Shown here: positions 1-7,292 of the stretch, piece after piece
How positions within the stretch are numbered: the first letter of the stretch is position 1
Layout of the letters: each line of letters opens with the position of its first letter
DNA from: JAIPEI01 sp041685835
GTDB taxonomy: Bacteria > Desulfobacterota > DSM-4660 > Desulfatiglandales > HGW-15
Reading direction: 5' to 3'
Length of the DNA stretch: 64,000 nucleotides
Assembly: GCA_041685835.1 (NCBI GenBank)
Contig: JAWLEX010000001.1
Coordinates: 1 to 64,000 of the forward strand
Program-made: the position numbers and the translations under genes
The notes under the pieces: model-generated
What the model was told of the DNA's origin: nothing
Seen by the model: only the letters and a program-made list of their open reading frames with translations
The model's database searches: none

Positions 1-640
1 GTGCTCGGTATTGTACCACAGCACAAAACCATCCACCCAGGCCTGAGCCTCCTCAAGGGAGGCAAAGGGCTGTGACGGGTACTCTGGGCGGTACTTCATG
101 GTTCGGAACAAGGCCTCCGAGTAAGGGTTGTCATCGCTGACTCTTGGACGAGAAAAGGACGCAATGATGCCCAGCCGGACACAGGCTTCTCTCAGCAACT
201 GCGAGCTGTGCTCAGGCAGTTCACGATCAAAGACTCTGAATGCAACGATCTTGCGGCTCCAGACATCCACCATCATATAAAGGAAGAGGAACACCCCCTT
301 GACCGGTGTCTTCAAGTACGTGATATCCCAACTCCAAACCTGGTTCGGGCCCGTGGCCACGTGCCCTTTAGGGCGGGTGGCACTCGGCGGCCTCGAGGGC
401 TCCCGATGAGTGAGCATCTTTTCCTCTCTCAAGACCCGAAGCCAGGTACTCGCCTTGGTCCGCAAGCAGAGGTACGATCTGTTTGGGGGGGGCAGATCCC
501 GGAACTCCTCACTGTTGGCCGTATTCAGAAGCTGCTCTCGTTCCGCTTCGCTCAGGCGATGTGCGGGCGGATTGTGAGGCCCGTTGGTCCCGGCCAGGGC
601 GCCAGGGTCGCGCCTTTTCGGGTGCGCATCCCTAGGCCGG
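1..640 (-). pseudogene. decayed IS3-family transposase (orfB/integrase core), runs off the left edge
   Basis: Minus-strand reading gives typical IS3 OrfB sequence: a leader region with RLSEAEREQLLNTAN, then VLREEKMLTHREPSRPP, the first catalytic aspartate in NQVWSWDITYLKTP, VDVWSRKIVA, and the third catalytic site in FSRPRVSDDNPYSEALF followed by FASLEEAQAWVDGFVLWYN. Three lesions show. An 8-G run at 485-492 and the stretch near 440-450 put the QIVPLLADQGEYL segment out of frame with what follows. The segment that should carry the second catalytic aspartate (HSDNG motif, about 30 residues) is absent: LLREACVRLG joins directly to IIASFSRP, in frame, near 180-165. The N-terminus is missing next to the toxin-antitoxin pair. 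The element cannot encode an active transposase. The family call is firm; the exact ends are not. Confidence 0.85.
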
Positions 641-650
641 GAAACTGTTG

Positions 651-995
651 TTACAAGAAGGCCCGGTAATCCACCCCGAGCGCTTTGGCAAGCTCCCGGG
701 CCAACCGCTTACCAATAGGCCTCTTGCCTCGTTCAATCTCCGAGAGGTGGGGCTGAGGAATGCCGGTCATCCCGGAAAGACCGGTCTGCGTGAGTCCTCT
801 CCTCTCCCTTGTGACCTTCAGGTAGATGCCGCCTTCGTTCTCCCTGATTTCAGGTGGGAAAGCATCCCTCCAGGACGAGAGCTCTTTCTTCTCAGTGAAC
901 CCAAGATTATGAAGGGCGCGGAGAGCCTTAGCCTTCTTTTTTGCAGGCCCCATGACATAAATGTCAGTAAGGGGCTCGTTCGTGTGTTCCAACAT
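651..995 (-). CDS. XRE-family HTH antitoxin (HigA-like)
   Basis: 114 residues with a C-terminal Cro/C1-type helix-turn-helix (VTRERRGLTQTGLSG followed by PQPHLSEIERGKRPIG), expected to bind the operon's own promoter and neutralise the toxin encoded just upstream. The start at 995 overlaps the toxin gene by 32 bases and has a good Shine-Dalgarno (AGAGGTG) about 5 bases ahead. A second in-frame ATG at 953 would remove the overlap but lacks a clear ribosome site. Toxin-first order with a short overlap is the HigBA arrangement. Its 3' end abuts the decayed IS3 transposase. Family assignment is from motif recognition; the partner relationship is inferred from the overlap. Confidence 0.82.
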   Translation of the reverse strand: MLEHTNEPLTDIYVMGPAKKKAKALRALHNLGFTEKKELSSWRDAFPPEIRENEGGIYLKVTRERRGLTQTGLSGMTGIPQPHLSEIERGKRPIGKRLARELAKALGVDYRAFL

Positions 996-1233
996 AGATC
1001 ACCTCTATGGTCTTATGCTCGATGATCGCCCACACCATGACGTAGGTGGGCTTCCCCTTCTTGATGTGACAATGATGCTTTTCACCCGTCAGCTTTCCAT
1101 AATTGGGCCAGTCCCCCCTGACCGGCCCCATGGTTTCAAGCTCTTTGATAAGAGCAAACGTCCTTTCCTGTGCAACGCGGGGCAGGGTCGTTATAGCCTT
1201 GCGGGCCTCTCTGGATAAGCTCTCTTGCCACAT
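964..1233 (-). CDS. RelE/HigB-like toxin of a type II toxin-antitoxin system
   Basis: 89 residues with the hallmark of the phage Gp49/HigB-type RelE-superfamily toxins: a basic N-terminal helix region (SREARKAITTLP), then PNYGKLTGEKHHCHIKKG, a central strand TYVMVWAI, and the C-terminal VIYVGTHERAPY. Such toxins are ribosome-dependent mRNA interferases held in check by the HTH protein encoded directly downstream. The ATG at 1233 lies only five bases from a perfect -10 hexamer, so the message is probably leaderless. Length is normal and there are no internal lesions, so the pair looks functional despite the wreckage on both sides. Confidence 0.82.
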   Translation of the reverse strand: MWQESLSREARKAITTLPRVAQERTFALIKELETMGPVRGDWPNYGKLTGEKHHCHIKKGKPTYVMVWAIIEHKTIEVIYVGTHERAPY

Positions 1234-1238
1234 GATCT

Positions 1239-1266
1239 ATTATACCTTTTATTGGGATGTAGGCAA
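1239..1266 (-). promoter_or_regulatory. promoter of the toxin-antitoxin pair
   Basis: On the minus strand a perfect -10 TATAAT (1244-1239) is preceded, 16 bases upstream, by TTGCCT (1266-1261, four of six matches to the -35 consensus). The predicted transcription start falls at or next to the toxin ATG at 1233. Confidence 0.6.
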
Positions 1267-1280
1267 GAGGGAATCGGTTC

Positions 1281-1410
1281 CTATTCATCCAAATGCACGA
1301 CCTCAGCCTTCTGCTTGGGCCTCAGGCTCCCGTTCAGCCTGGATACCGCCTCTCTCAGGGTTCCAGGGCTCAAATGGGAGTACCGTTGAACCATGCTCAT
1401 TGTCTCGTGA
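1281..1410 (-). pseudogene. C-terminal fragment of a tyrosine recombinase/phage integrase
   Basis: Minus-strand translation ending at the TAG at 1283-1281 reads HETMSMVQRYSHLSPGTLRE followed by AVSRL. This matches the C-terminal box of tyrosine recombinases around the last catalytic histidine and the catalytic tyrosine (GHxTxxMTxRYxHL). Upstream of about 1410 the frame has no integrase similarity and is cut by the hairpin at 1418-1441. Only this roughly 40-residue tail survives. It indicates a former integrated element, consistent with the IS and addiction genes around it. Confidence 0.7.
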
Positions 1411-1417
1411 ATGAGTT

Positions 1418-1445
1418 AAGGCCCTTCTTCGGAAGGGCCTTTTTT
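1418..1445 (+). terminator. rho-independent terminator, orphan
   Basis: A perfect 10-bp stem (1418-1427 with 1432-1441) closed by a UUCG tetraloop and followed by a run of T. It would terminate plus-strand transcription, but no plus-strand gene lies upstream, so it probably outlived the gene it served. Confidence 0.8.
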
Positions 1446-1869
1446 GTTTATGGCGTTTTATCCAACTCCTGTCCAACCAAAACGTTTGTCATCTGCGCCC
1501 TTTTTGTCAAAACATGTGCAAGAACTCCCATTGAATTTAGTGTGATGTAGGTCCCTTTAATTGCCGAAAACAGGCTGAACAGACCAAGACTGTGCGCCAT
1601 TCTTGTTGACACCAAAATGGAATTCTGGTCAGGCGGAAAATGCAAAACCCTTCGAGGGACTCCTATCCCCCCGGCATAATCATCCCCCCTCAAAGATTTT
1701 TCAGACTTTTTCCCTATCACTTGACAAGAACTTGCAATGCACACATGATACTTAGAAAATCACACCTGAACTTGATTCTGTACGGAAGGCGCGTGCTGAC
1801 TCTTATGCTGACTGGGGTCTTGAGGAGGACGCTGGTTGGGAAGGGTTGAAGGTGCATGTTTTGGGTTTT
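1446..1869. other. intergenic stretch without a recognisable gene
   Basis: AT-richer than the surroundings and without a convincing reading frame. The only signal seen is a possible plus-strand promoter: TTGACA at 1721-1726 and CATGAT at 1744-1749 with 17-base spacing, placed to serve the broken toxin-antitoxin genes downstream. A reading frame continuous with the antitoxin extends upstream to about 1771 (RADSYADWGLEEDAGWEGL), but I could not assign it. Confidence 0.5.
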
Positions 1870-2076
1870 ATGGAATCCGTAGAGGAACTGGCGAAGAAAG
1901 CCGTAGTTCTCGATGCGAAAGAAAGGGTCCGCTTGGTGGAGGCTATCCTGTACAGCCTTGATAAGACGGATCCGGAAATATAGAAAAGCTGGATTGCGGA
2001 ATCAGAGGCTCGCTATGAAGCTTACAAGCGAGGGGAGCTCCTGGCTGTAGGTTTTAGAAAGAAGTACGGGCGTTGA
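1870..2076 (+). pseudogene. addiction-module antitoxin interrupted by an in-frame amber codon
   Basis: The frame from ATG 1870 reads MESVEELAKKAVVLDAKERV, continues through VEAILYSLDKTDPEI, meets TAG at 1981-1983, then resumes in the same frame as KSWIAESEARYEAYKRGEL up to TGA at 2074-2076. This is the short RelB/ParD-like addiction-module family that normally reads straight through the ...EIExxWxxEAexR... region. A single base change (GAG or CAG to TAG) would restore a 68-residue protein. The final TGA overlaps the TTG start of the toxin frame, the usual coupling in this family. Confidence 0.75.
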
Positions 2077-2414
2077 AGGCCAGGTTCATATCTCCAGCTG
2101 CTTTTGAACTGGATGAGGCCGTGAAGTACTACGACCATCAGTTGCCTGGTTTGGGTTATCGTTTCTTTCAGGAGATAGCCGCTAGCATAGAACGGATATT
2201 GTTAATGCCCGAGGCATGGCAGAAAACAGGCAAACAAACGATACGATGCATCCTGAAGGGCTTTCCATATGCTCTTCTCTACGTGCGAGAGGAGGAGGAA
2301 ATCCACATTACGGCAGCTGCTCATCTCCACAGGGACCCCAAACGCTACCGGTGTGAATTCAGGCGTAAACCGATTCCGGTCTATTTCCACCCTTTCCCTA
2401 CTAAGGAGCAATCC
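2073..2414 (+). pseudogene. ParE/RelE-like toxin without its own stop codon
   Basis: Starts at TTG 2073, overlapping the antitoxin stop. Residues 1-92 look like a complete ParE-family toxin: a first strand with SPAAFELDEAVKYYD, LPGLGYRFFQEIAASIERIL, the PEAW region, GFPYALLYVREEEEIHI and the closing AAAHLHRDPKRYR. Members of this family normally stop a few residues later. Here the frame stays open and passes into the downstream MuiA-like gene without any stop, ending at 4103. A strong ribosome site before ATG 2415 argues that the downstream gene is translated on its own. The toxin has probably lost its natural end through a small indel near 2350-2380 and, with its antitoxin interrupted, is unlikely to be active. 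Confidence 0.7.
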
Positions 2415-4103
2415 ATGCATAACCGCCCTTATTTTCGAACAATCCTTATAGGTTTTCTATCAGGGCTCATAGTATTCGCGGCGGCGGGTTTTCCGTTCCA
2501 TGCGGAGGCCGGGGAAATTGTCGCGCAAAGCAGGCTCATTGGGGCAACCATATACCCGAACCGGGCTACCCTGACGCGTGAGGCCGTGGTGGATCTCCCC
2601 GCAGGAGCAAGCGTCATTGTGTTTCAGGGACTGCCCGCAAATTTGCTGACCGATTCCTTGCGGACCGAGGGTGAGAGTGAGGCCAAGGTCAGGTTCAGCG
2701 CCCTGACGCACAGGCTGGAGACACAAACCGAGCTCATCGCACCGCGGGAGCAGGAGCTGGTCGCCCGGATCGAGCAGTTGCAGGATCAACGCAAAGGGGT
2801 GGAGGCGGAACGGAAGGGTCTGGCTGCACAACGACAATTCATAGAGAATATCGGGCAACAGGCCGGCCGGCGCGTGGACGAAGAAATTGTGGAGCTCCGC
2901 CTCAACCCCGGCGAATGGAATCAGGCGGCGGAAGTTATCGGGAGCTCCCTTAAGGACATACTCAAGGCTGATCTTGCTCACCAGCTCGAACTGCGCGACC
3001 TTGACCGCAAGCTGAAATCACTCGAGACGGAGCTTTCACAGCTGCAAACCGGCCTCCGCAACAGCTATTCCGTTCAACTGCCCCTGGAGGCCGATGAGCC
3101 CACACGCTTGAGCGTACGTCTCCAGTATCAGGTCCCGGGTGTTTCCTGGCGACCGGTGTACGATGCCCGGCTGGACACTGAGACCGGGGAGTTGTCCCTT
3201 GTGCAATATGGGTCTGTGCGACAGAACACGGGCGAGGACTGGATTGACGTCCAATTGGTGCTGTCCACCGCGCAGCCGCATCGCGGCGCGGGTCTGCCTG
3301 ATCTGAAACCTCTCTGGGTCGACCTGTACGATCCGGCCCGACGCGGACGTGTAGTGATGAGTGAAATGGCCAAAAAAGCAGCACCGCAACGTGCCTTGGA
3401 TGCGACTGAAACGGCCGGAGAAGGAGCCTTGGGCAGGGAGGAAGCCGAGTTTGTCGGGGCTGAAATCCGCACCGGCGGCTTTGTCACCGAATATGTCATT
3501 CCCGGCCGGGTCAGCGTGAAGGCTGACGGAACAGAAAGCAAGCTGATGTGCGGCGCTTTTGAAACCGACAACCGGATGCAGATTCAGATCAAGCCCCAAG
3601 TCAGCAACGAGGCCTTTGTGGTCAGCCGTGCGGTCTTGAAAGGAGAGGCTCCCCTGCTGCCGGGTGCGGCCGGCCTGTTTCGTGACGGCGCTTATGTCGG
3701 CCGGCTCCAACTGCCCCTGCTGCGGCCCGGTCAGGCCCAGGACATCGGTTTTGGTATTGACGACCGGATTGCCGTGACACGCAGTGTCCTGAAAGACATG
3801 CACAGCGACCCGACCCTTTTGTCCCGCGAGAATCAACTGGAGCGGCACATGGCCACGGTGATCATGAACCAGGGCCCGAAGGCGGTGGACGTTGTTGTTC
3901 TGGAAACATCGCCGGCGGCCCGTCACGACCGCATCAAGGTCGAGGTTTTGAAAGACCATACGACAAGGGGCTACGAGCAGGATGTCGACGACGTAAAAGG
4001 CCTTTTGCGTTGGAGCATGCCGCTTGCAGCGGGGGAAGAGGCGCGCGTCACTCTTGGATGGCGGATCAGTTGGCCGAAAGACCAGGAGCTGTCAGGCTTG
4101 TAA
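2415..4103 (+). CDS. mucoidy-inhibitor MuiA family protein (DUF4140/DUF4139)
   Basis: 562 residues from ATG 2415, chosen because AAGGAG sits six bases upstream and because the protein then begins with a clean signal peptide (basic HNRPYFR, hydrophobic core, cut near AEA-GE). Residues about 33-130 form a DUF4140-type domain (ATIYPNRATLTREAVV, IVFQGLP). Residues about 130-215 are a charged coiled coil. The rest is the DUF4139 beta-rich domain with LQYQVPGVSWRPVYDARLD and the closing ITLGWRISWP-like end. The family is exported and cell-envelope associated; its biochemical role is unknown. The reading frame is open upstream into a ParE-like toxin frame, so automated callers may merge the two genes. 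Confidence 0.85.
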   Translation: MHNRPYFRTILIGFLSGLIVFAAAGFPFHAEAGEIVAQSRLIGATIYPNRATLTREAVVDLPAGASVIVFQGLPANLLTDSLRTEGESEAKVRFSALTHRLETQTELIAPREQELVARIEQLQDQRKGVEAERKGLAAQRQFIENIGQQAGRRVDEEIVELRLNPGEWNQAAEVIGSSLKDILKADLAHQLELRDLDRKLKSLETELSQLQTGLRNSYSVQLPLEADEPTRLSVRLQYQVPGVSWRPVYDARLDTETGELSLVQYGSVRQNTGEDWIDVQLVLSTAQPHRGAGLPDLKPLWVDLYDPARRGRVVMSEMAKKAAPQRALDATETAGEGALGREEAEFVGAEIRTGGFVTEYVIPGRVSVKADGTESKLMCGAFETDNRMQIQIKPQVSNEAFVVSRAVLKGEAPLLPGAAGLFRDGAYVGRLQLPLLRPGQAQDIGFGIDDRIAVTRSVLKDMHSDPTLLSRENQLERHMATVIMNQGPKAVDVVVLETSPAARHDRIKVEVLKDHTTRGYEQDVDDVKGLLRWSMPLAAGEEARVTLGWRISWPKDQELSGL

Positions 4104-4170
4104 GCGGTATGGCTCTTTACGGAAGGAGTCCTTAAGGACGAGTCGAGTTGCCCCGACAGGCGGATATCTG

Positions 4171-6336
4171 ATGACCATCCTCAATCCCCAGCTTGATTTG
4201 GCGGAAGAATTTGTCCGGCATACCGCCTGCAATATCTTTCTGACGGGCAAGGCCGGCACCGGCAAGACAACCTTTCTGCATGCCATAAGGCAAAAGACCG
4301 ACAAGCGCCTGGTGGTTACGGCCCCGACCGGCGTGGCCGCCATCAATGCCGGGGGCGTAACCCTCCACTCCTTTTTCCAGATGCCTTTCGGGCCGTTCGT
4401 CCCCGGCAGCGAAGCACATGCCGGCCGGCACAGGATCCGCAGGGAGAAAATAAATATCATCAGGAGCCTCGACCTGCTGGTCATTGATGAGATCAGCATG
4501 GTGCGGGCTGACCTGCTCGACGGCGTGGACAGCATTTTGCGCCGCTACCGACGCTCCGATACGCCTTTCGGTGGTGTGCAGCTCCTGATGATCGGAGATC
4601 TGCACCAGCTCTCGCCGGTGGTCAAGAAAGAAGAGTTGCGGATTTTGCAGAACTACTACGATTCACCCTATTTCTTCAGCAGCAAGGCCCTCGGCCGGAC
4701 CGAACTGATTCCCGTCGAGCTTAAGCACATCTACCGCCAGTCGGATCAACGCTTCATTGAACTGCTCAACCGTGTCCGCGACAACAGGCTCGACCCGCCC
4801 ACCCTCGAGCAAATCAACGCCCGCCACATCCCTGATTTTTCGCCCGGGGACGATAAGGGCTACATCATCCTGTGCACCCACAACAGAAGCGCCGACGCCA
4901 TAAACGACGCCCGGCTGAAGAGCCTGCCGGGGAAAAGCCGTTGTTTCGATGCCGCACTGGACGGTGATTTCCCCGAACACGCCTATCCCACCGCTGCTGT
5001 CCTGGAACTCAAAACAGGGGCCCAGGTGATGTTCATACGCAATGACATGTCGCCCGAGAAGTCCTATTTCAATGGCAAAATCGGCAAGATCACCAGGATG
5101 TCGGGCGATACCATCGAGGTCCGCTGTCCGGAGGATTCGGACAAAATCACGGTGGAGAAAGCCACCTGGGAAAACATCGAATACAACGTCGATCCGGATA
5201 CCGCAGAGATCTCACAAAAGGTCATCGGAACATTCACCCAGTACCCCCTTAAACCGGCGTGGGCCATCACCATCCACAAGAGCCAGGGACTCACGTTCGA
5301 CAAGGCGGTCATCGACGCCCAGGCCGCCTTTGCTTTCGGCCAGGTCTATGTGGCCTTGAGCCGTTGCCGCACCTTCGAGGGCATGGTACTCAGCTCGCCG
5401 GTCACCCCCATTGCCGTAAAAACCGATCACACAGTCCGGCGCTTCGTGACCGAGGCCGTGAACAATCCGCCCTCGCCGGAGAGGCTGGAGGCTGCAAAAA
5501 GCCGCTACCAACAGCATCTCCTGCTGGAGTGTTTCAGTTTTGAGAGGTTGCGTCGCCTGCTCGGCCGCCTGGCGGCTCTTCTACGCATGAACGCCAAGGT
5601 GATTCAGATCTCGGGGGGTGGTGATATCGACGTTGTCCGGCAACAGGCAACCACGGAAATCTGCGAGATCGGCGAAAAGTTCAAGCGTCAGTTGCAAGGG
5701 ATGTTCACCGACGCGGACCAGCCGGCCGCCGATCCCGCCGTCCTGGAAAGGCTGGCCAAGGCAACGGCCTATTTTGAGGAAAAATTCGCTGCCATCCTGT
5801 CACCATGGCTTGAGGATTTCGCCATGGAGACGGACAGCAAGGAGATTCGCAAGCAGATCCGCGACGTCGTAAAACAACTGAGAGAGGAGACCGCGGTGAA
5901 GCTGGCCGGGGTCCTGTCCTGCCGGGACGGTTTTTCCCCGGAGCAGTATGTCCGGGCCCTTTCAGTGGCGGCCATGGAGGCCGCACAGGCCAGGCCCAAA
6001 GCCGCAACCCCCATATACTCCGAAGCGGACGTCGGCCACCCCGAACTGTTCGAGAACCTGAGGGAATGGCGCAAGCGCAAGGCCGCCGATGAAGGGCTTG
6101 CCCATTACCAGGTCCTGCACCAGAAGACACTGGTGCAGATCGCGGTCCACCTGCCCGAGACCATTGCCGCCCTGAAGAAAATCAAGGGCATCGGCAAGCG
6201 CCTGGCCGCGAGATACGGGGCGGAACTAACGGCCATGGTGGCCGGTTACCGCAGCAAACACCGGATCGAGTCGGTCTTGCTGCCCGAACCCTCGGCCATG
6301 GCGCCTCCGAAGAAAAGCAAGACGAATCCTGACTAG
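4171..6336 (+). CDS. PIF1/RecD-like superfamily 1 helicase with C-terminal HRDC domain
   Basis: 721 residues from ATG 4171. Walker A is GKAGTGKT (26-33), Walker B is VIDEIS with D106-E107, followed by the Q-loop region LMIGDLHQLSPVV and the C-terminal motif VI region (WAITIHKSQGLTFDKAVID, QVYVALSRCR). The last 80 residues form an HRDC-type nucleic-acid binding domain (LAHYQVLHQKTLVQIA, LKKIKGIGKRLAARYG). The helicase core resembles bacterial PIF1 homologues, 5'-to-3' DNA helicases that act on structured DNA. The ribosome site is weak. The stop codon is at the very start of a large palindrome. Confidence 0.88.
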   Translation: MTILNPQLDLAEEFVRHTACNIFLTGKAGTGKTTFLHAIRQKTDKRLVVTAPTGVAAINAGGVTLHSFFQMPFGPFVPGSEAHAGRHRIRREKINIIRSLDLLVIDEISMVRADLLDGVDSILRRYRRSDTPFGGVQLLMIGDLHQLSPVVKKEELRILQNYYDSPYFFSSKALGRTELIPVELKHIYRQSDQRFIELLNRVRDNRLDPPTLEQINARHIPDFSPGDDKGYIILCTHNRSADAINDARLKSLPGKSRCFDAALDGDFPEHAYPTAAVLELKTGAQVMFIRNDMSPEKSYFNGKIGKITRMSGDTIEVRCPEDSDKITVEKATWENIEYNVDPDTAEISQKVIGTFTQYPLKPAWAITIHKSQGLTFDKAVIDAQAAFAFGQVYVALSRCRTFEGMVLSSPVTPIAVKTDHTVRRFVTEAVNNPPSPERLEAAKSRYQQHLLLECFSFERLRRLLGRLAALLRMNAKVIQISGGGDIDVVRQQATTEICEIGEKFKRQLQGMFTDADQPAADPAVLERLAKATAYFEEKFAAILSPWLEDFAMETDSKEIRKQIRDVVKQLREETAVKLAGVLSCRDGFSPEQYVRALSVAAMEAAQARPKAATPIYSEADVGHPELFENLREWRKRKAADEGLAHYQVLHQKTLVQIAVHLPETIAALKKIKGIGKRLAARYGAELTAMVAGYRSKHRIESVLLPEPSAMAPPKKSKTNPD

Positions 6337-6476
6337 TTTCCATCCAGAAATGGTCTTTTTTGCCAATCTCGGCGTCAATCTGCGAGGTTACTTGTGCGGC
6401 GTACTTCAGTACGCCTCCGCGCAACCTCTTGATTTCCTTGATCTTGACAAAAAATCCTCATTTCCGAATTGGAAAC
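6336..6476. repeat. 141-bp near-perfect palindrome (MITE-like or large hairpin)
   Basis: The whole interval is symmetric about position 6406. Outer arms begin GTTTCC at 6336 and end GGAAAC at 6476, with matching runs (TTTTTTGCCAA against TTGACAAAAAA) inside. Inner arms GAGGTT (6384-6389) and AACCTC (6423-6428) enclose a perfect core GGCGTACT-TC-AGTACGCC. No protein is encoded. It lies between two convergent genes and may also end their transcripts. A smaller stem (GTGCCC 6483-6488 with GGGCAC 6506-6511) follows. The remainder up to 6589 shows nothing recognisable. Confidence 0.75.
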
Positions 6477-6589
6477 TTCCCAGTGCCCAAAAAGCGTTTC
6501 TGGATGGGCACAAGGATATATGAAAGCAACAGCCGGATTGATGGTGCTTTTGTCAAAGCACGTTCGATAAGAGCAGCGTAACAAAAGGG

Positions 6590-7288
6590 CTATCGAACGA
6601 GGCACTCCTCGACCCAGGGGGCGGCCAGGGCCTGAAAGCGGAAAAGGTCTGCGTCCCCAAATACGGGGTTTTTTCCGTCAAAGAACTCGGGATGAAGTAC
6701 CTCGGCAGGATGAAACCGCTGCAGCACGTAGCGCCTTGCCCCGTGGACGGTCTTGGCGATTGTCTTTATGATGCTGTCGCTGACCAGGGGGCGGACGCAG
6801 GTGGTGCGGAATTCATAGGCTTCGCAGCGATCCATGATGAGGCGGATGCTGGTAAGTATCTCAGAGGGGGTGCACGCCTCCGCTGCCAGCAGGTTGTAGT
6901 GCAGGGGTGAGGTCTTGAGGTCCATGGCAACGTAGTCCACGAGGCCCCGGTCCAGCAGGTCCTTGAGCACTGCCGGACGGCTCCCGTTTGTATCCAGCTT
7001 CACCGGATAGCCCATTTCCCGGATCCGTTCGCATACCGACACGAGGTCCCGGCTGAGTGTGGGCTCGCCGCCGGAGACAACCACCCCGTCCAGAAGACCG
7101 CGCCGCCGCTCCAGAAAGTCGAAGACATACTCCTTGCTCAGGCAGTTCTCACATGAAGGACATCCCCGGGCCAGGTCCGGGTTGTGGCAGTAAGGACAAT
7201 CGAAGTTGCACCCCGCCAGGAAGAGCACGCAGCTCATCTTTCCCGGATAGTCGATAAGAGAGTGTTTCTGAAGTCCTCCGATGACCAA
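6590..7288 (-). CDS. nrdG: anaerobic ribonucleotide reductase activating protein
   Basis: 232-residue radical SAM enzyme. The [4Fe-4S] motif is CNFDCPYC with C27, C31 and C34, preceded by the DYPGKMSCVLFLAGC signature of NrdG-type activases; the SAM-binding VVSGGEPTLS follows. A CPSCENC segment between them suggests an extra cysteine pair. It generates the glycyl radical on NrdD with S-adenosylmethionine and an electron donor in the anoxic cytoplasm. It begins four bases after the nrdD stop, so the two are cotranscribed and probably translationally coupled. It faces the helicase gene convergently across the palindrome. Confidence 0.93.
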   Translation of the reverse strand: MVIGGLQKHSLIDYPGKMSCVLFLAGCNFDCPYCHNPDLARGCPSCENCLSKEYVFDFLERRRGLLDGVVVSGGEPTLSRDLVSVCERIREMGYPVKLDTNGSRPAVLKDLLDRGLVDYVAMDLKTSPLHYNLLAAEACTPSEILTSIRLIMDRCEAYEFRTTCVRPLVSDSIIKTIAKTVHGARRYVLQRFHPAEVLHPEFFDGKNPVFGDADLFRFQALAAPWVEECLVR

Positions 7289-7292
7289 GACC

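Noticed and set aside
1771..1869. N-terminal extension of the broken antitoxin
   Set aside because: The frame is open and reads RADSYADWGLEEDAGWEG, but it has no start codon with a ribosome site and does not match the antitoxin family.
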